Origin: Actinernus sp. WN-2022
Taxonomy: Eukaryota > Cnidaria > Anthozoa > Actiniaria > Actinernidae
Direction: 5' to 3'
DNA length: 64,000 nucleotides
Assembly: GCA_030867875.1 (NCBI GenBank)
Contig: JAOWCC010001634.1
Location: 31,949,867-32,013,866 of the forward strand
This document shows positions 28,877 through 38,518 of this stretch, piece after piece (position 1 is the stretch's first letter; every line of letters begins with the position of its first letter). The translations under genes were made by a program, and so were the position numbers. The notes under the pieces were generated by a model. It was not told where the DNA came from and searched no databases. It saw nothing but the letters and a program-made list of their open reading frames with translations.

Positions 28877-31800
28877 ACAGCGTACTCTATTGGCTCGGTG
28901 TGGATTCCATCTGGAAGAACGTATCTTTTGTCGTAGTAAGCTGATAGCCCAAGCTTCTGTTGTTCGTAGGTTGCCATACCTTCTGGCAATAGTCGGAAGC
29001 CTCGGTTCTTCGCCATGTCGGTGCTACCTTGGAGTGCTGATTCGAATCGAGCCCACGAGATGTCGTTGTGCCTCTTCGACATTCCTTTGGTAGAGCATTT
29101 CCTGCTACCACCCGTGTCGACGTAGTAGGCTTTCGAGCATAGAGCAATGGCGCGCTGTCCTTCGAATTCTAGCTTGAAGAGTCCTGGTGTACGACTGCTC
29201 CACTTGTCCCAAGCTAGCCATTCCTTCCTACTGGCTTCGAAATCCTCTCGCAGTTCTGGTCGTACAACTTCGTCGATGCTGTTTCCAGAGATGGCAATGT
29301 ACGCACTATCCGTGTCCATCTGTATGTATTCGAAGTCCTCGCGGGCGATGTACTTGTCGAGGAAGTCGTAGTAGAATTCGAGCATGCGAAGTTTGGCAAG
29401 TTGGTATACGGCAATAACCACTTGGAAAGGTCGTTTGATTCGGATATGGTCCTTTCGGCTCTCTAGTTCGTATGCCTCGCCAATCTCTTCCAGGTCTTCG
29501 AACCAAACACTCCGCAAAGCTTTGTCCACAATCTTCTCATCTTTCGTATAGGTGACATTTGTTTGGCGTCCCAAGTCTTCGATCAACTTTCCATAGGCGC
29601 TATTGCCGAGTAGCTTGAACGCATCTGCCAGCAAAGCTTTACTTTCGTCTACGTCTCCCGTGCGTCGCGCCTCGGTGACTTGGTCCACGAACCATCCGAA
29701 GATTGCCTTAGGTTCGTAGTCTATCGTGCGGTAGACAGCAGTAATCACTGCGCCATGCTCGACGTACCAAAAGAGGAGAGGCTCGTAGAGCAGCAACCTC
29801 TTCCCAGAAAGACTCCCAACTAGCTTCTTTTCATTGGATCTCTTTCGACCTGTCTTCTCGAGGTAGGCCAGCATTTCTGGAGGGATTGCTTCTTTGGGGA
29901 TTTCCCGATTATAGAAGAAGGGAGGCATCTCCTCAAATTTCTTCCACAATGCTCTATAGGTATCTCGATGTCAACCTCTGCGAAGCCAAACCACGAATTG
30001 TTCCGTAGACATTCAACAAAGCCTTCGGCGGCTAGACCTGGTTCGTCGTAGTGCACAACCTCTTATTTTCCACAAGGCATTTCGAATTCCATGGTAGAAA
30101 GATATAGGGCGTTGGCATCGTATCCAAGAACTTTGCGACACACCTTGGTTCCACCCTGATGACTACGAATCTTAGTCACTCCTGCTTCGTGGCGTCTGGT
30201 GAACACTATTGGACCTCCCACGATAGCGCCTTTCAGCATGTGGTAGGCTTCCTTACCTGGAGCGTACATCTCAGCTCCCCGTTCTACACTACCTCGAAGA
30301 AGGAACTGTAGCGAGACTCCTGGGATGGACACTGCGTCTTTCAGCATGTCTACTCCCTTCTCGTGGTAGAAATCTCGCATCTTTTTGAGTGCCTCTAGGA
30401 ATGGAACTACGTCTAGGTTGTTGTAGTACCGCAACCAATCTGCGAAGGTCTCCATTCCTTTGTCGAGAAAGGTGCGCTCGCAGTCTTCGAACTCTTCCCT
30501 AGATAGTAGGTGTTGCCCTTTCAGCTTTGATCCCCACTCTCGATAATCAGGCAATCCGATGTGATCCAATTTGTCTGGAGAATCAAACCACTCGTATGGG
30601 AAGAAACTCTTTTGCGACTCGCATCCATAGGCAGTGATCCAACGTTCATAGGAAGTACCTGGTCCAAGGTAGTTTATCACATCGAGGAAACGGAACTCGG
30701 GAGTCAAGAGAAACATAATGGTGTTGACTTTCTTTGCCACCCGGACCTTCTTACAGGTGTCGGCAATGGTTCCTACAAAGTGCTCCCTGATCAGGTTGAG
30801 ATCGTACCTGCCAGAGTTGAATCCCAATACGGGAACTTGGCTGATCCATTCGTCGATCTTCGCTTGTTGTCTCTTTGGTAGGGTGTCGAAGGAGAATTCG
30901 GGCTTATCGAACCGGTACCATCTTGCCACGGCTACTTGGATTGCCTGTGCTCTTTGCTGGAGTTCTTCGACGAAGTCAGCTATGAGTTCCTTCGGATCTC
31001 GTCGACAGATATGGGTTGGTATTCGGTTGTACGTGTCCGCTATGGAAACGGATACTGGGACGTGGACGTTTTCGATGGTCAATCGGTCCGTTGGTTGTCT
31101 TCCTTTCGTTGTATCGAGATAGGCTTCGAAGTCGTACACTATGGCGTGTGGGTAGACAATTTGCGTTGGCGTGGGAACCGGTTCGTTTGTCTTCTTCGTG
31201 GAGCAGCCCCAAGCCTCCACCACTACGTAACCTGCCTCGCGTAGACTCTCCGTTCTTTCGCAGGTCTTGAGATAGAGCCTCCTTTCCCTAGGGAAGCATT
31301 TCGGGCAGCCGTGGAAATAGCATCCATGAAATTGGAAGATGGTTTTCGAAAAAGGTTCGTAGCCGTCGACCGGCGCTCCTTCTATCCAATGCTCTCCACC
31401 ATGTCCACAAGCTGCGTGATGGATGTGTTGCCCAATCCTTTCGGCTTCGCGTTTCAACCAGCGTAGAGCGGCTTTGCTGGCTTTATTGGAATCACTCTCT
31501 GGCCAGAAAGCTCTTTCGTATGCTGACTGAGGTATCGTAATTACTTTTCCGGGGCAAACGATCTTCGTCTCCCCACGACTACAATGATCTGCGTGGCGTT
31601 GGAGACTGCCAGGTTGTGTGAACCGTTGCTTACAATCGTTACATACGTAGATGTGTCCTAGCTTTTTGACGTCCTTGATATAGAAGGCATGTCCATCGTA
31701 TATCCCAATCGTCATCGTATGCTTGTAGTGAGCTGCATGTCGCATCAGATGCCAAGCGCCGGCCTCCGTAGGTACGTACACCCGAATACCGATTCCAAAG

Positions 31801-32801
31801 TGCAACTCGACTTCCTCCAGCTGGTCTAAGGAAGTTCTGGGAACGTCTTGCGTGGGTGCTGTCAGGCGATAGAAGTCCTGGGCAAGTTCCCGAGCCTTGA
31901 CGCAACACCTATCTACTCGTGCTCCTTCATGCATGGCAAGGCAACGCCAAAGACATAGGTTGTCACCATATCGATCAAGGGCAATCATTCCTTTTTTCTG
32001 GCGAAGCCATTGGGGCAGTGGGCCTGTTCCCAACAGAGGCTGACGATCGATCACGACTTTGACATCCACGTAGATCCAACGCACGAAGGCCCATTGGGTA
32101 TTTGGGCGATTGATATTGTCGGGATTCAATCGAGCTGTCTCTTTGCTATTGATCCACTCCTCTGCATTGCCTATGACATTCAACCATGGAGAGCCGGGGA
32201 CAGTCTTGGAGAATAGCATCACACGTCCGTCGTTGACATTGCGAATGCGATAGGTGTTGCTGTAGCGCAGGTAGAAGCTGGTGGTTACCTTTGCAACTAA
32301 CTTTTCCATGATCCTAGGGGTCAAATCTCCTGCCACACCTTGGAAGAAGCGCCACTGGATAGTACGGCGGCCTATCTCTACTCCCTCGAGCATTCCATCT
32401 CTCTCATCGAGAATAGCACCTGCCTCTCGAGCTAGACTCCGTGGAAGTGGCTTACTACGAGGCTCTTGCAGGAACCGTCGGATAACTCGTTGCCTATGGG
32501 GCACACGGCTTCGAGGGTTTACTATAGCCCGTTCTTCGACAGCTTTTGCCCTCAGGCTTGCCACAACCTCCTCATCCAACTGTTTGGTTTCGCGGGCACG
32601 TTGAGCTCGTTTGTGTAGATTTTCAGGATCGCCACGAAGAGCTGGGAACGTACCTGTTCGATCGGCTCGTTCGATCCTATTCTCCCATTCGAGAGCGCGA
32701 GCCTCAGCTATTGCCTGGGCGAGCTTGGCTTTGTCGAACCCCGAAGTGCCTCGCAACCCAAATTGCTTTGCTTGTGCGCGCAGTTCTCCTAGTGTGACCA
32801 T
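28873..32801 (-). pseudogene. Protein-primed family B DNA polymerase, broken by TAA and frameshift
   Basis: The upstream ORF (32801-30063) holds a SAP-like start (LRAQAKQFGLRG), an OTU-like patch (YGDNLCLWRCLAM, near 280), a C2H2 finger (CNDCKQRF..H..HC, near 395-415), the FHGCYFHGCPKCF nuclease-like block (near 497), exonuclease motifs IVYDFEAYLD (near 557), GFNSGRYDLNLI and YYNNLDVVPF, and motif A GYDANALYLS (near 900). A TAA at 30063-30065 follows, then a frame change near 29950-29970. The second ORF (29949-28873) has motif B LLGNSAYGK and motif C MDTDSAY. All catalytic motifs persist, so inactivation is recent. Total length near 1300 residues fits Polinton polymerases, which replicate linear DNA from terminal protein primers. 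Confidence 0.9.
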
Positions 32802-32836
32802 CTTTTACCTTGCGTGTCGATGTCGCGGACGATCGG

Positions 32837-32981
32837 TGTCGATATACTATATGCTAATGATATCTCTAACAGATACTCAAGTTTGCACTCTTGGATTTTT
32901 TAGGTGTCGATATACTATATGCTAATGGTATCTCTAACGGATACTCAAGTTTGGATCTTTAGGTGTCTAGGGACAATTTGG
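32837..32981 (-). promoter_or_regulatory. Right subterminal repeat and duplicated polymerase promoter
   Basis: GTGTCGATATACTATATGCTAATG occurs at 32837 and again at 32905, each followed by TCTCTAAC.GATACTCAAGTTT; the unit of about 60 bp is directly duplicated. Read on the minus strand it is the counterpart of the left subterminal repeat, with TATA-like sequence facing the polymerase ATG at 32801. Confidence 0.65.
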
Positions 32982-33006
32982 ATGTTGCGGAGACCCTTAT
33001 AACCCC

Positions 33007-33173
33007 AGTAGTATATCCGGTAGTAAAACTGATACCACTTTTTTGTTGTGCAAGGAAAGAATGGAGTGGAGGTCTTCGTTTGTTTTCGCAGAAAACAACG
33101 AACGAAGACCTCCATGACATTATTTCGTTGTGCAACAAAAAAGTGGTATCATTTTACTACCGGATATACTACT
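33007..33173. repeat. Right terminal palindrome (hairpin) of the Polinton-like element
   Basis: Its outer arm ends ...CCGGATATACTACT and its inner arm begins AGTAGTATATCCGG. The conserved outer 47 nt of each arm match the left palindrome, with the same outer/inner differences (missing C after AAAA; GCAC versus GTGC). The centre is unrelated to the left one and is itself an inverted repeat (GGAGGTCTTCGTT / AACGAAGACCTCC type). Total 167 bp. Confidence 0.85.
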
Positions 33174-34018
33174 ACAACAACAATCTTTTATTGGCTCACA
33201 CTATAAATTACAAGAATGATATAAAATACATTATAAGTTATAAAAGGAAAAGACAAAGGAAAATAGAATGTTTGTTTGAGCCTAGAGGCTAAGGGAACCG
33301 TGAGGTTTTCGAGTTAGCCCCTAGTAGCTATCTAAAGTTTGATTTTTTTTATTTTTATATAAAAGAAGCAGCAAGGAAGAGGAACTGGGACTAATAAATA
33401 ATGTTTAGTGTAAAGGTAACTAATGACTTTTAAAAATGAAGAACGTATCTATTTAAGTTTCTTTGGACGTTGTTCTGACAGTAAATAATGTTTTATTTCT
33501 TTGGTAAAGGAAAATGTACTGAGGTCTTTCAGATGGTGAGGTATCTCGTGCCAAAGATCAATTGCCTGGTAGGAAAACATTTGTTTTCCAGTATTCGTAC
33601 GAACACGTGGTTTACATAAATTTTGTTTGGATGCATACCTTGTGTTGTACGTATGCCGGTCACTGGCATATTGAAAAAGATCATCAAATAGGCTTGGCAA
33701 AAGCCCTTTATGCCACAAATGCGTAAATTTGAGGGCGTGGAGGCGGTAAACATTATTTACAGTTAGAATGTCTAATAGGTTTAGGAGAGGGAGAGCGCTT
33801 TCAGTATTGGGTCCAGACGTTACTGTAAAAAACATTAATCTTAGGACCTTATTTTGCTTAGATTGTAATATTTGTAAATGCGTTTTGTAAGCACTTCCCC
33901 AAGCTATTACAGCATATGATAGATAGGGGTAGATAAGGTTATAGTAAATTTGTTTAAGTTGATGAATAGAGAGATAGTGCCTTAGTTTTGAAACGATGTC
34001 AATATTCCGTGAAATACG
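33174..34018 (-). mobile_element. LINE-D: 5'-truncated LINE with (GTT)n tail, inserted in the Copia RT region
   Basis: A minus-strand frame (33449 to about 34018) gives the C-terminal part of a CR1/L2-like RT: ISRNIDIVSKLRHYL, NLIYPYLSYAVIAWGS, HTYNTRYASKQNL and DLWHEIPHHLKDL. The 3' UTR (33190-33448) ends in (GTT)n that continues at 17006-17022 on the other side of the Polinton-like element. Copia coding sequence lies on both outer sides (KGTKTHKA at 34018; KGYSQIKG at 17005). The tail type matches LINE-C, suggesting related families. Confidence 0.8.
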
Positions 34019-36071
34019 CCTTGTGAGTTTTGGTGCCTTTGGCACTCTCTTTGATAGTACATGTATATGCCCAACGGCCCCCCACTGCCCTTTTACCTTC
34101 AGATAAAGTGGTCAAGGTAAATGTATCATTTTCCTTCAGGGAGCTCATTTCTTCTTCCATTGCTGTCTGCCAATTCTCACACTCAGGTGATTCAATGGCT
34201 TCCTTGTAAGTCTGAGGAAAAACAGACACCCCATAGCAGTAATCAATATTTGTCATTACCCGATCACTATCCTCAAGATCAGAAACATAATCATAGAGGT
34301 AAGTGGGAGGTTTCCTCTCTCCGATTAGGATACCTTGCACTTTCACCAGAGACTTCAGTATCATTATTTGTTTGATCTTCAGGAGTAGATACTGTTGTCG
34401 ACTGATCAGAAACACCTTCAGATCCACCAACACTAGCAGAGCTACCAAGGCTCATGTTGCTATGGTTACGCTGTACTAGGGTGAAACCGTCATCATCAAT
34501 TGACAGACTATCTGTTGTTCGCTAACACTCTTTGTGTTGAATTTTACGACTCTGTGTTTCATGACTTTTCCTGTTTCTGGAAAGTATACCAAATAAGCAG
34601 GACTACCCTTGTCGTATCCGACAAAAATACCTTTGGTACATCTGGTGTCCAACTTCTTCTTATCGTGCCTGTATGCATAACACTCAGACCCAAATACTCT
34701 CATATTAGCCAAATTGGGCTTCCTGCCTGTCAGGCCAAAGTACGGTGTTTGTTTCAGACGACTATTGTAACACCGGTTTCGTATATATGCAGCCGCCATT
34801 ACTGCATATGGCCACATCTCTCTAATTAACTTAGCCTGTGTGAGTAAGCATCTGCCCATTTCAAATAGGGTTCTCCAATGGCGCTCAGCGGTCCCATTTT
34901 GATGAGGTGAGTAAGGTGCAGAGGTATCATGTCTTATGCAGTTCTTTCTAAGGAGTGACTGGAATTCTTTGGACGTGAATTCAGTCCCATTGTCTGACCT
35001 AATACATTTTAGATTCCCATATGGGGTCGAATCAGCTAAGAATTTCTCTGTAGCAGCGACAGTGCCACTCTTATTTTTCATGAAATACACAAATACTGCC
35101 CCTGAATAATCATCAGTAAATGCTATACTGTATCTGAATCCCTCCTTAGAAGCTGGCTGAATGGTACCAGCCAGATCAGTATGCACCAACTCCAATGGGA
35201 CCGTTGCGCGAGCATCAGGTTTTCTACTTTTATCCTGTGTGAGCTTTCCTATTGTACATACATTACAGTCACTAAGTTTTTTAGTAGTACCCTTTACCTT
35301 CATACCATCTACTATACCCGGAAGCTTCAAAACACCATCATAGTTGCAGTGACCTAGAACTTCATGCCAACCCTGCACATCACATGTGTAACTAATAGAG
35401 TCAGTGACTCTATCCTTATCTACATTCAAATAGTACAATCTACCATATCGTTCTATATTGAATTTTGTACCGTCCTTAGTGACTAACTCAGCAGAGTCAG
35501 GCTTGAAGGTAACACTGGCACCCCTTTTTGTTGCAGCTTGCACTGAGAATATGTCCTGAGGGTATGATGGGATGAATAGAGCATTGACATGTCTCCCATC
35601 AGAATCAATGATTGACACGCTTACATCTCCTCTCCGAAGGGCAATGTTATTGGACTTAGTTCCGTCCGCCAACTCAATATAATGTTTTTCTGGATTGAAC
35701 AGCTCATCGAATCTAGTAAATTTCGATTCATCTGTGATGATGTGGGACGTTGCACCACAGTCTACTAACAGCATATTTGCTTTCACATCACTGGTATCAC
35801 TGGCCTTGAATGCAAACGAATGTTCCATTTCCTCACTTAATTCATCTGCAACCTGCTTAGCCTGATCATCGCTGTCTTTAGCCTTTGCACGACGACACGT
35901 ATTATTATTGTGTGAAGAACTGCGACAATAATTACACCACAATTTGTTCTTAGGTCTACTCCTACAATTACGAGCTATGTGCCCGAGTAAACCGCACTCA
36001 TAACATGTAATATTCCTCATGTCCCTCGCCTGGGGGTTTGGATAATACACAGGGGTATTCATAGTCTTCAT
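34019..36071 (-). pseudogene. Copia gag end, protease, integrase and start of reverse transcriptase
   Basis: From the right: a zinc knuckle CYECGLLGHIARNC (near 36010-35970), the protease site LLVDCGATSH (near 35770), integrase zinc region (WHEVLGHCNYDGV ... CNVC), catalytic residues HTDLAG, IRSDNGTEF and the Glu of SPHQNGTAERHW, then IFVGYDKGSPAYLVY. The main frame ends at 34476; another frame (to 34018) continues with the RT approach region (YKEAIESPECENWQTAMEEE) and stops at LINE-D. A frameshift lies near 34450-34480. Confidence 0.85.
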
Positions 36072-36201
36072 AATTGAATCTTCATCTGACGCACTTCTGG
36101 CATGTTCGATATCATCAAAACTGCGTAATGCGACTTTGAATTCGATCGCTGAATACTTGCTACTTTTCGCTCTGAGTTACGACTACAATAAAGGATTTGT
36201 A

Positions 36202-36540
36202 ACTGTAATAATAATAATAATAATAATTTATTGTAATAAGTAATATACAGGATTACAGTATATTGAACAGCCAAAGCCAGAGGCTTATATCGCATAGGGT
36301 CAGGGTATAATCTAGATGTGGAAGGATGTACAAAATGGTATAACAACAAATTATCATGCAGGACATGGATCAAAACAAATTACAGCAAACAGATAAATAC
36401 TAAATAGACAGGGATAAATACAAGGTATTGGACACTTGGTAGCAGACACACATACAAGCTACTAAGTACTACATGTAACTAAACAATACAGGATGAGAAA
36501 TACAAGTCATTGAGTACTAAATGAGGAGTATTAAGGTAGG
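36202..36540 (-). mobile_element. 3' fragment of another LINE inserted in Copia gag
   Basis: On the minus strand it ends AATAAATTATTATTATTATTATT, a microsatellite-tailed LINE 3' end, preceded by AGCCTCTGGCTTTGGCTGTTC, a motif typical of LINE 3' UTRs. Copia gag coding resumes on both sides (LLIAMVLKG at about 36545; FIVVVTQSEK near 36190). It carries no coding region. Boundaries are within about 10 bp. Confidence 0.65.
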
Positions 36541-37024
36541 GCCTTTTAATACCATGGCAATCAGCAAACTATCAGTCACATTTTCTCCAGCATTTCTAAG
36601 GGCTGCTGCCGCAGTCTCCGCCCTGATATCATAGTCAGTTACAGATTCGTTTGACGACTTTACTAACGAAGTGAGTTCTGTGTATAATGAAATGATCCTG
36701 GGTTTGCCTTTACCTGCATAATGAGTCCTCAAAATGTTCAACGCTTTTCTCCCATCGTCTATGGCATCTCTCATCACCAGTGAGAGGCTTTTATCATCGA
36801 GAAACTGAATTAATAAGTTCGGCGAAAGCTTCTTCGTTCTTGTTCGCGTTCACTTCATCGTCAGACACGAGTGTTTCTTTCAGTTTGTGCAATCTCATAT
36901 ACCCGAGGAATTTAACTTCCCATTGTTCGTATTTACGTTCATCCCCATCGAAAATTAATCTCGCATATCTTCCTGGAAGCTTTCTACTGGGCCCATAACC
37001 TGTTGGATTCCCTTGACTCGTCAT
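36541..37024 (-). pseudogene. Copia gag N-terminal part
   Basis: The minus-strand frame from the ATG at 37024, inside the 5' LTR, reads GRYARLIFDGDERKYEQWEV, the typical Copia gag start; a second frame (36777 downward) reads DAIDDGRKALNILRTHYAGKG. A frame change lies near 36780-36800. Gag is cut at about 36541 by the LINE fragment. Confidence 0.75.
36987..37000 (-). promoter_or_regulatory. Copia primer binding site for half tRNA-iMet
   Basis: CTGGGCCCATAACC on the plus strand equals the anticodon-loop region of initiator tRNA-Met, directly against the 5' LTR. Copia elements prime with an internal fragment of this tRNA. Confidence 0.85.
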
Positions 37025-37205
37025 GATGGGGGAATATTCGTCGATTAGAAGTTAAGAAACACGAGAACCATGCGTTCGTATTTCGCCATTACCGAAAGAA
37101 CATCCGGGGTCCTTTATTTCATTAACTAGTGAACATACGTACATCAGGTGATACCCTTATTTGGCACAACATAATAACAATGAACTAATAGATCACATCC
37201 CAACA
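37001..37205 (-). repeat. Copia 5' LTR
   Basis: It starts TGTTGG and ends CCCAACA on the plus strand, 205 bp, followed by the GATAT target duplication. It contains GAAAGAACATCC, absent from the other LTR. Confidence 0.9.
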
Positions 37206-37628
37206 GATATAGAGGGGCAACGATATGGAACTTAATAAGTGAGGATCTAAAACATGAAAGCTTCAAAGCTTTCAAAAATAAAATAAAACATAATTTATTG
37301 GAGTCATACATCTAGTTTGGAATCTATTTCTTCACACATTTATTTGCACCTATACCATATCTTGCAGCCTATACCATTTTATGATTTTCCATATAAATAA
37401 TTAGCTTTGATACCATTTGTGTGTGTGTGTTCTTTATTAAATTTCCTTCGTGTGTGTGTGTATGTGTGGATTTTGATCATTTCGACCTTTATCTTTCAAA
37501 TTAACAAATAAGCCACCCAGCTCGATTAGCTCTTTATAGTTATTCTGGGGGGAAATTTACCTGTTGTGTCCATAAACAATGTAAATTAGATAAGGATTTG
37601 TGGAAAATAAAAATTGTTGTTGTTGTTG
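37206..37628 (+). mobile_element. LINE-C 3' part with (TTG)n tail
   Basis: The coding frame continues from 15377 after one copy of GATAT (reading RGATIWNLISEDLKHESFKA) and stops near 37315. The 3' UTR contains a (TG)n microsatellite at 37420-37465 and ends AAAATTGTTGTTGTTGTTGG. Confidence 0.75.
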
Positions 37629-37960
37629 GAAGGTAAAAACACAGAACATCGAAGAGCCCTAACCAAACTTAGAATTAGCGATCACATTCTTGAATTGAAC
37701 GTGGCCACTATAATAAAATGTACGTCAACCCGGAATTTAGAAAATGTCCCAATTGTCAATATTGCATGGCAGACGAAAAATACTTTTTAATTGAATGTAA
37801 TCAGAAAAATTATCTGCAACAAAATAGGAAAAGGTAGAGTTTCATACAGACTTAATAGCCCAACAAAACATAAAGCTCTCATAAATAGCTAAATTAATTT
37901 TCCAAAACTTTGAAATTAGAAAAGCTGTATAATCTATTGGAGCCCAAACCGATGTAACAT
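37629..37960 (+). pseudogene. LINE-B C-terminal remnant
   Basis: Broken frames read EHRRALTKLRISDHILELN and a cysteine-containing stretch (CPNCQYCMADE), the usual C-terminal end of this RT type. It matches where the LINE-B reading broke off at 12575, so it is the outermost element of the stack. Confidence 0.55.
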
Positions 37961-38125
37961 TTTCCAATACAAAATTAATGGTCTTGTCGTGTTATTCGGA
38001 CCAGGCCTTTGGACGGCACGAGTCAGAAATCGCAAGTGTTTATTTGTATTTTTCGCCGTTAACCAATCAGCTCCATCCTTCAATTGGCAATCACGCCGTG
38101 TTTTTCTCCACCAACCAATCAGAAA

Positions 38126-38518
38126 CTAATGTGCACGTGAACATGGCAAACATTTTATCTCCGTCAGATCAGCCCCCCCCCCCTGAGTGCCAGAGTGATA
38201 GCACACACAGATCGAAAACCATGTAGCTCGGGCAATGATGAAACGATCTAAGGGCAGTCTAGTATCTTCCAGTCTTCTTTGCAAGTGGGATGAGAGTTGC
38301 GTCAACTTATCCACGAAAAAGGACATAGCTTGTTTAGGTGTCACACGTGCTTGCAGTTGCTCAGCAGTAACCAGACGGAGATAATCCTTGACTGATTTGT
38401 CCGCTGCAGGATTACCCAAACCAAGTCTTTTGTCCCATTCCCCATCTCTGCCAATCGAATGAAATATGGACCTCAGCTTCCCTATGTAGGAATCGACTGT
38501 CTTGTAAGCTAACCCCAT
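38126..38518 (-). pseudogene. Tyrosine-recombinase-like fragment (Crypton/DIRS-type, N-terminal part)
   Basis: The 130-aa frame reads KTVDSYIGKLRSIFHSIGR, LGNPAADKSVKDYLRLVTAEQ and RVTPKQAMSFFVDKL, a pattern I recall from high-copy tyrosine-recombinase-like proteins in coral and anemone genomes. The catalytic Arg-His-Tyr part is missing; the frame ends soon after LPLDRFIIARATW. It is an incomplete copy. Confidence 0.4.

Larger units (their letters stand above)
17023..33173. mobile_element. 16.15-kb Polinton/Maverick-like integrated virus element
   Basis: Hallmarks of the Polinton/adintovirus class are present together: family B DNA polymerase of the protein-primed type, DD35E retroviral-type integrase, FtsK/HerA-like packaging ATPase and a candidate capsid protein. 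Termini start AGTAGT and end ACTACT, in keeping with the AG...CT ends of Polintons. ACAAC is duplicated outside. Size fits the 15-20 kb usual for the class. Odd features are palindromic ends, a TFIIB-like gene and an F-box/ankyrin-like gene. Four core genes are broken, so this copy is not functional. Coding DNA inside is richer in CpG and less AT-rich than the flanking LINEs, consistent with foreign origin. Confidence 0.9.
15378..37205 (-). mobile_element. Copia-superfamily LTR retrotransposon (GalEa-like), interrupted by three insertions
   Basis: Short LTRs of 193 and 205 bp start TGTTGG and end CCCAACA, with GATAT duplicated on both sides. The coding order on the minus strand is gag with zinc knuckle, protease, integrase, reverse transcriptase and RNase H, the Copia order. 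Removing the Polinton-like element, LINE-D and the LINE tail at 36202-36540 leaves about 4.5 kb, matching the size of GalEa elements known from marine animals. The primer site matches the anticodon region of initiator tRNA-Met. Frameshifts in RT and gag mean it is dead. Confidence 0.85.

Noticed and set aside
30561..32925. Several plus-strand frames opposite the polymerase
   Set aside because: All are antisense to well-conserved polymerase motifs and lack domains.
33007..33173. Independent foldback MITE unrelated to the Polinton-like element
   Set aside because: Kept only as an alternative: the same outer/inner arm differences at both ends and ACAAC only on the outside favour true element termini.
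17017..33179. Six-bp target duplication usual for Polintons
   Set aside because: Only ACAAC (5 bp) matches with the ends as drawn, and the (AAC)n context prevents an exact call.
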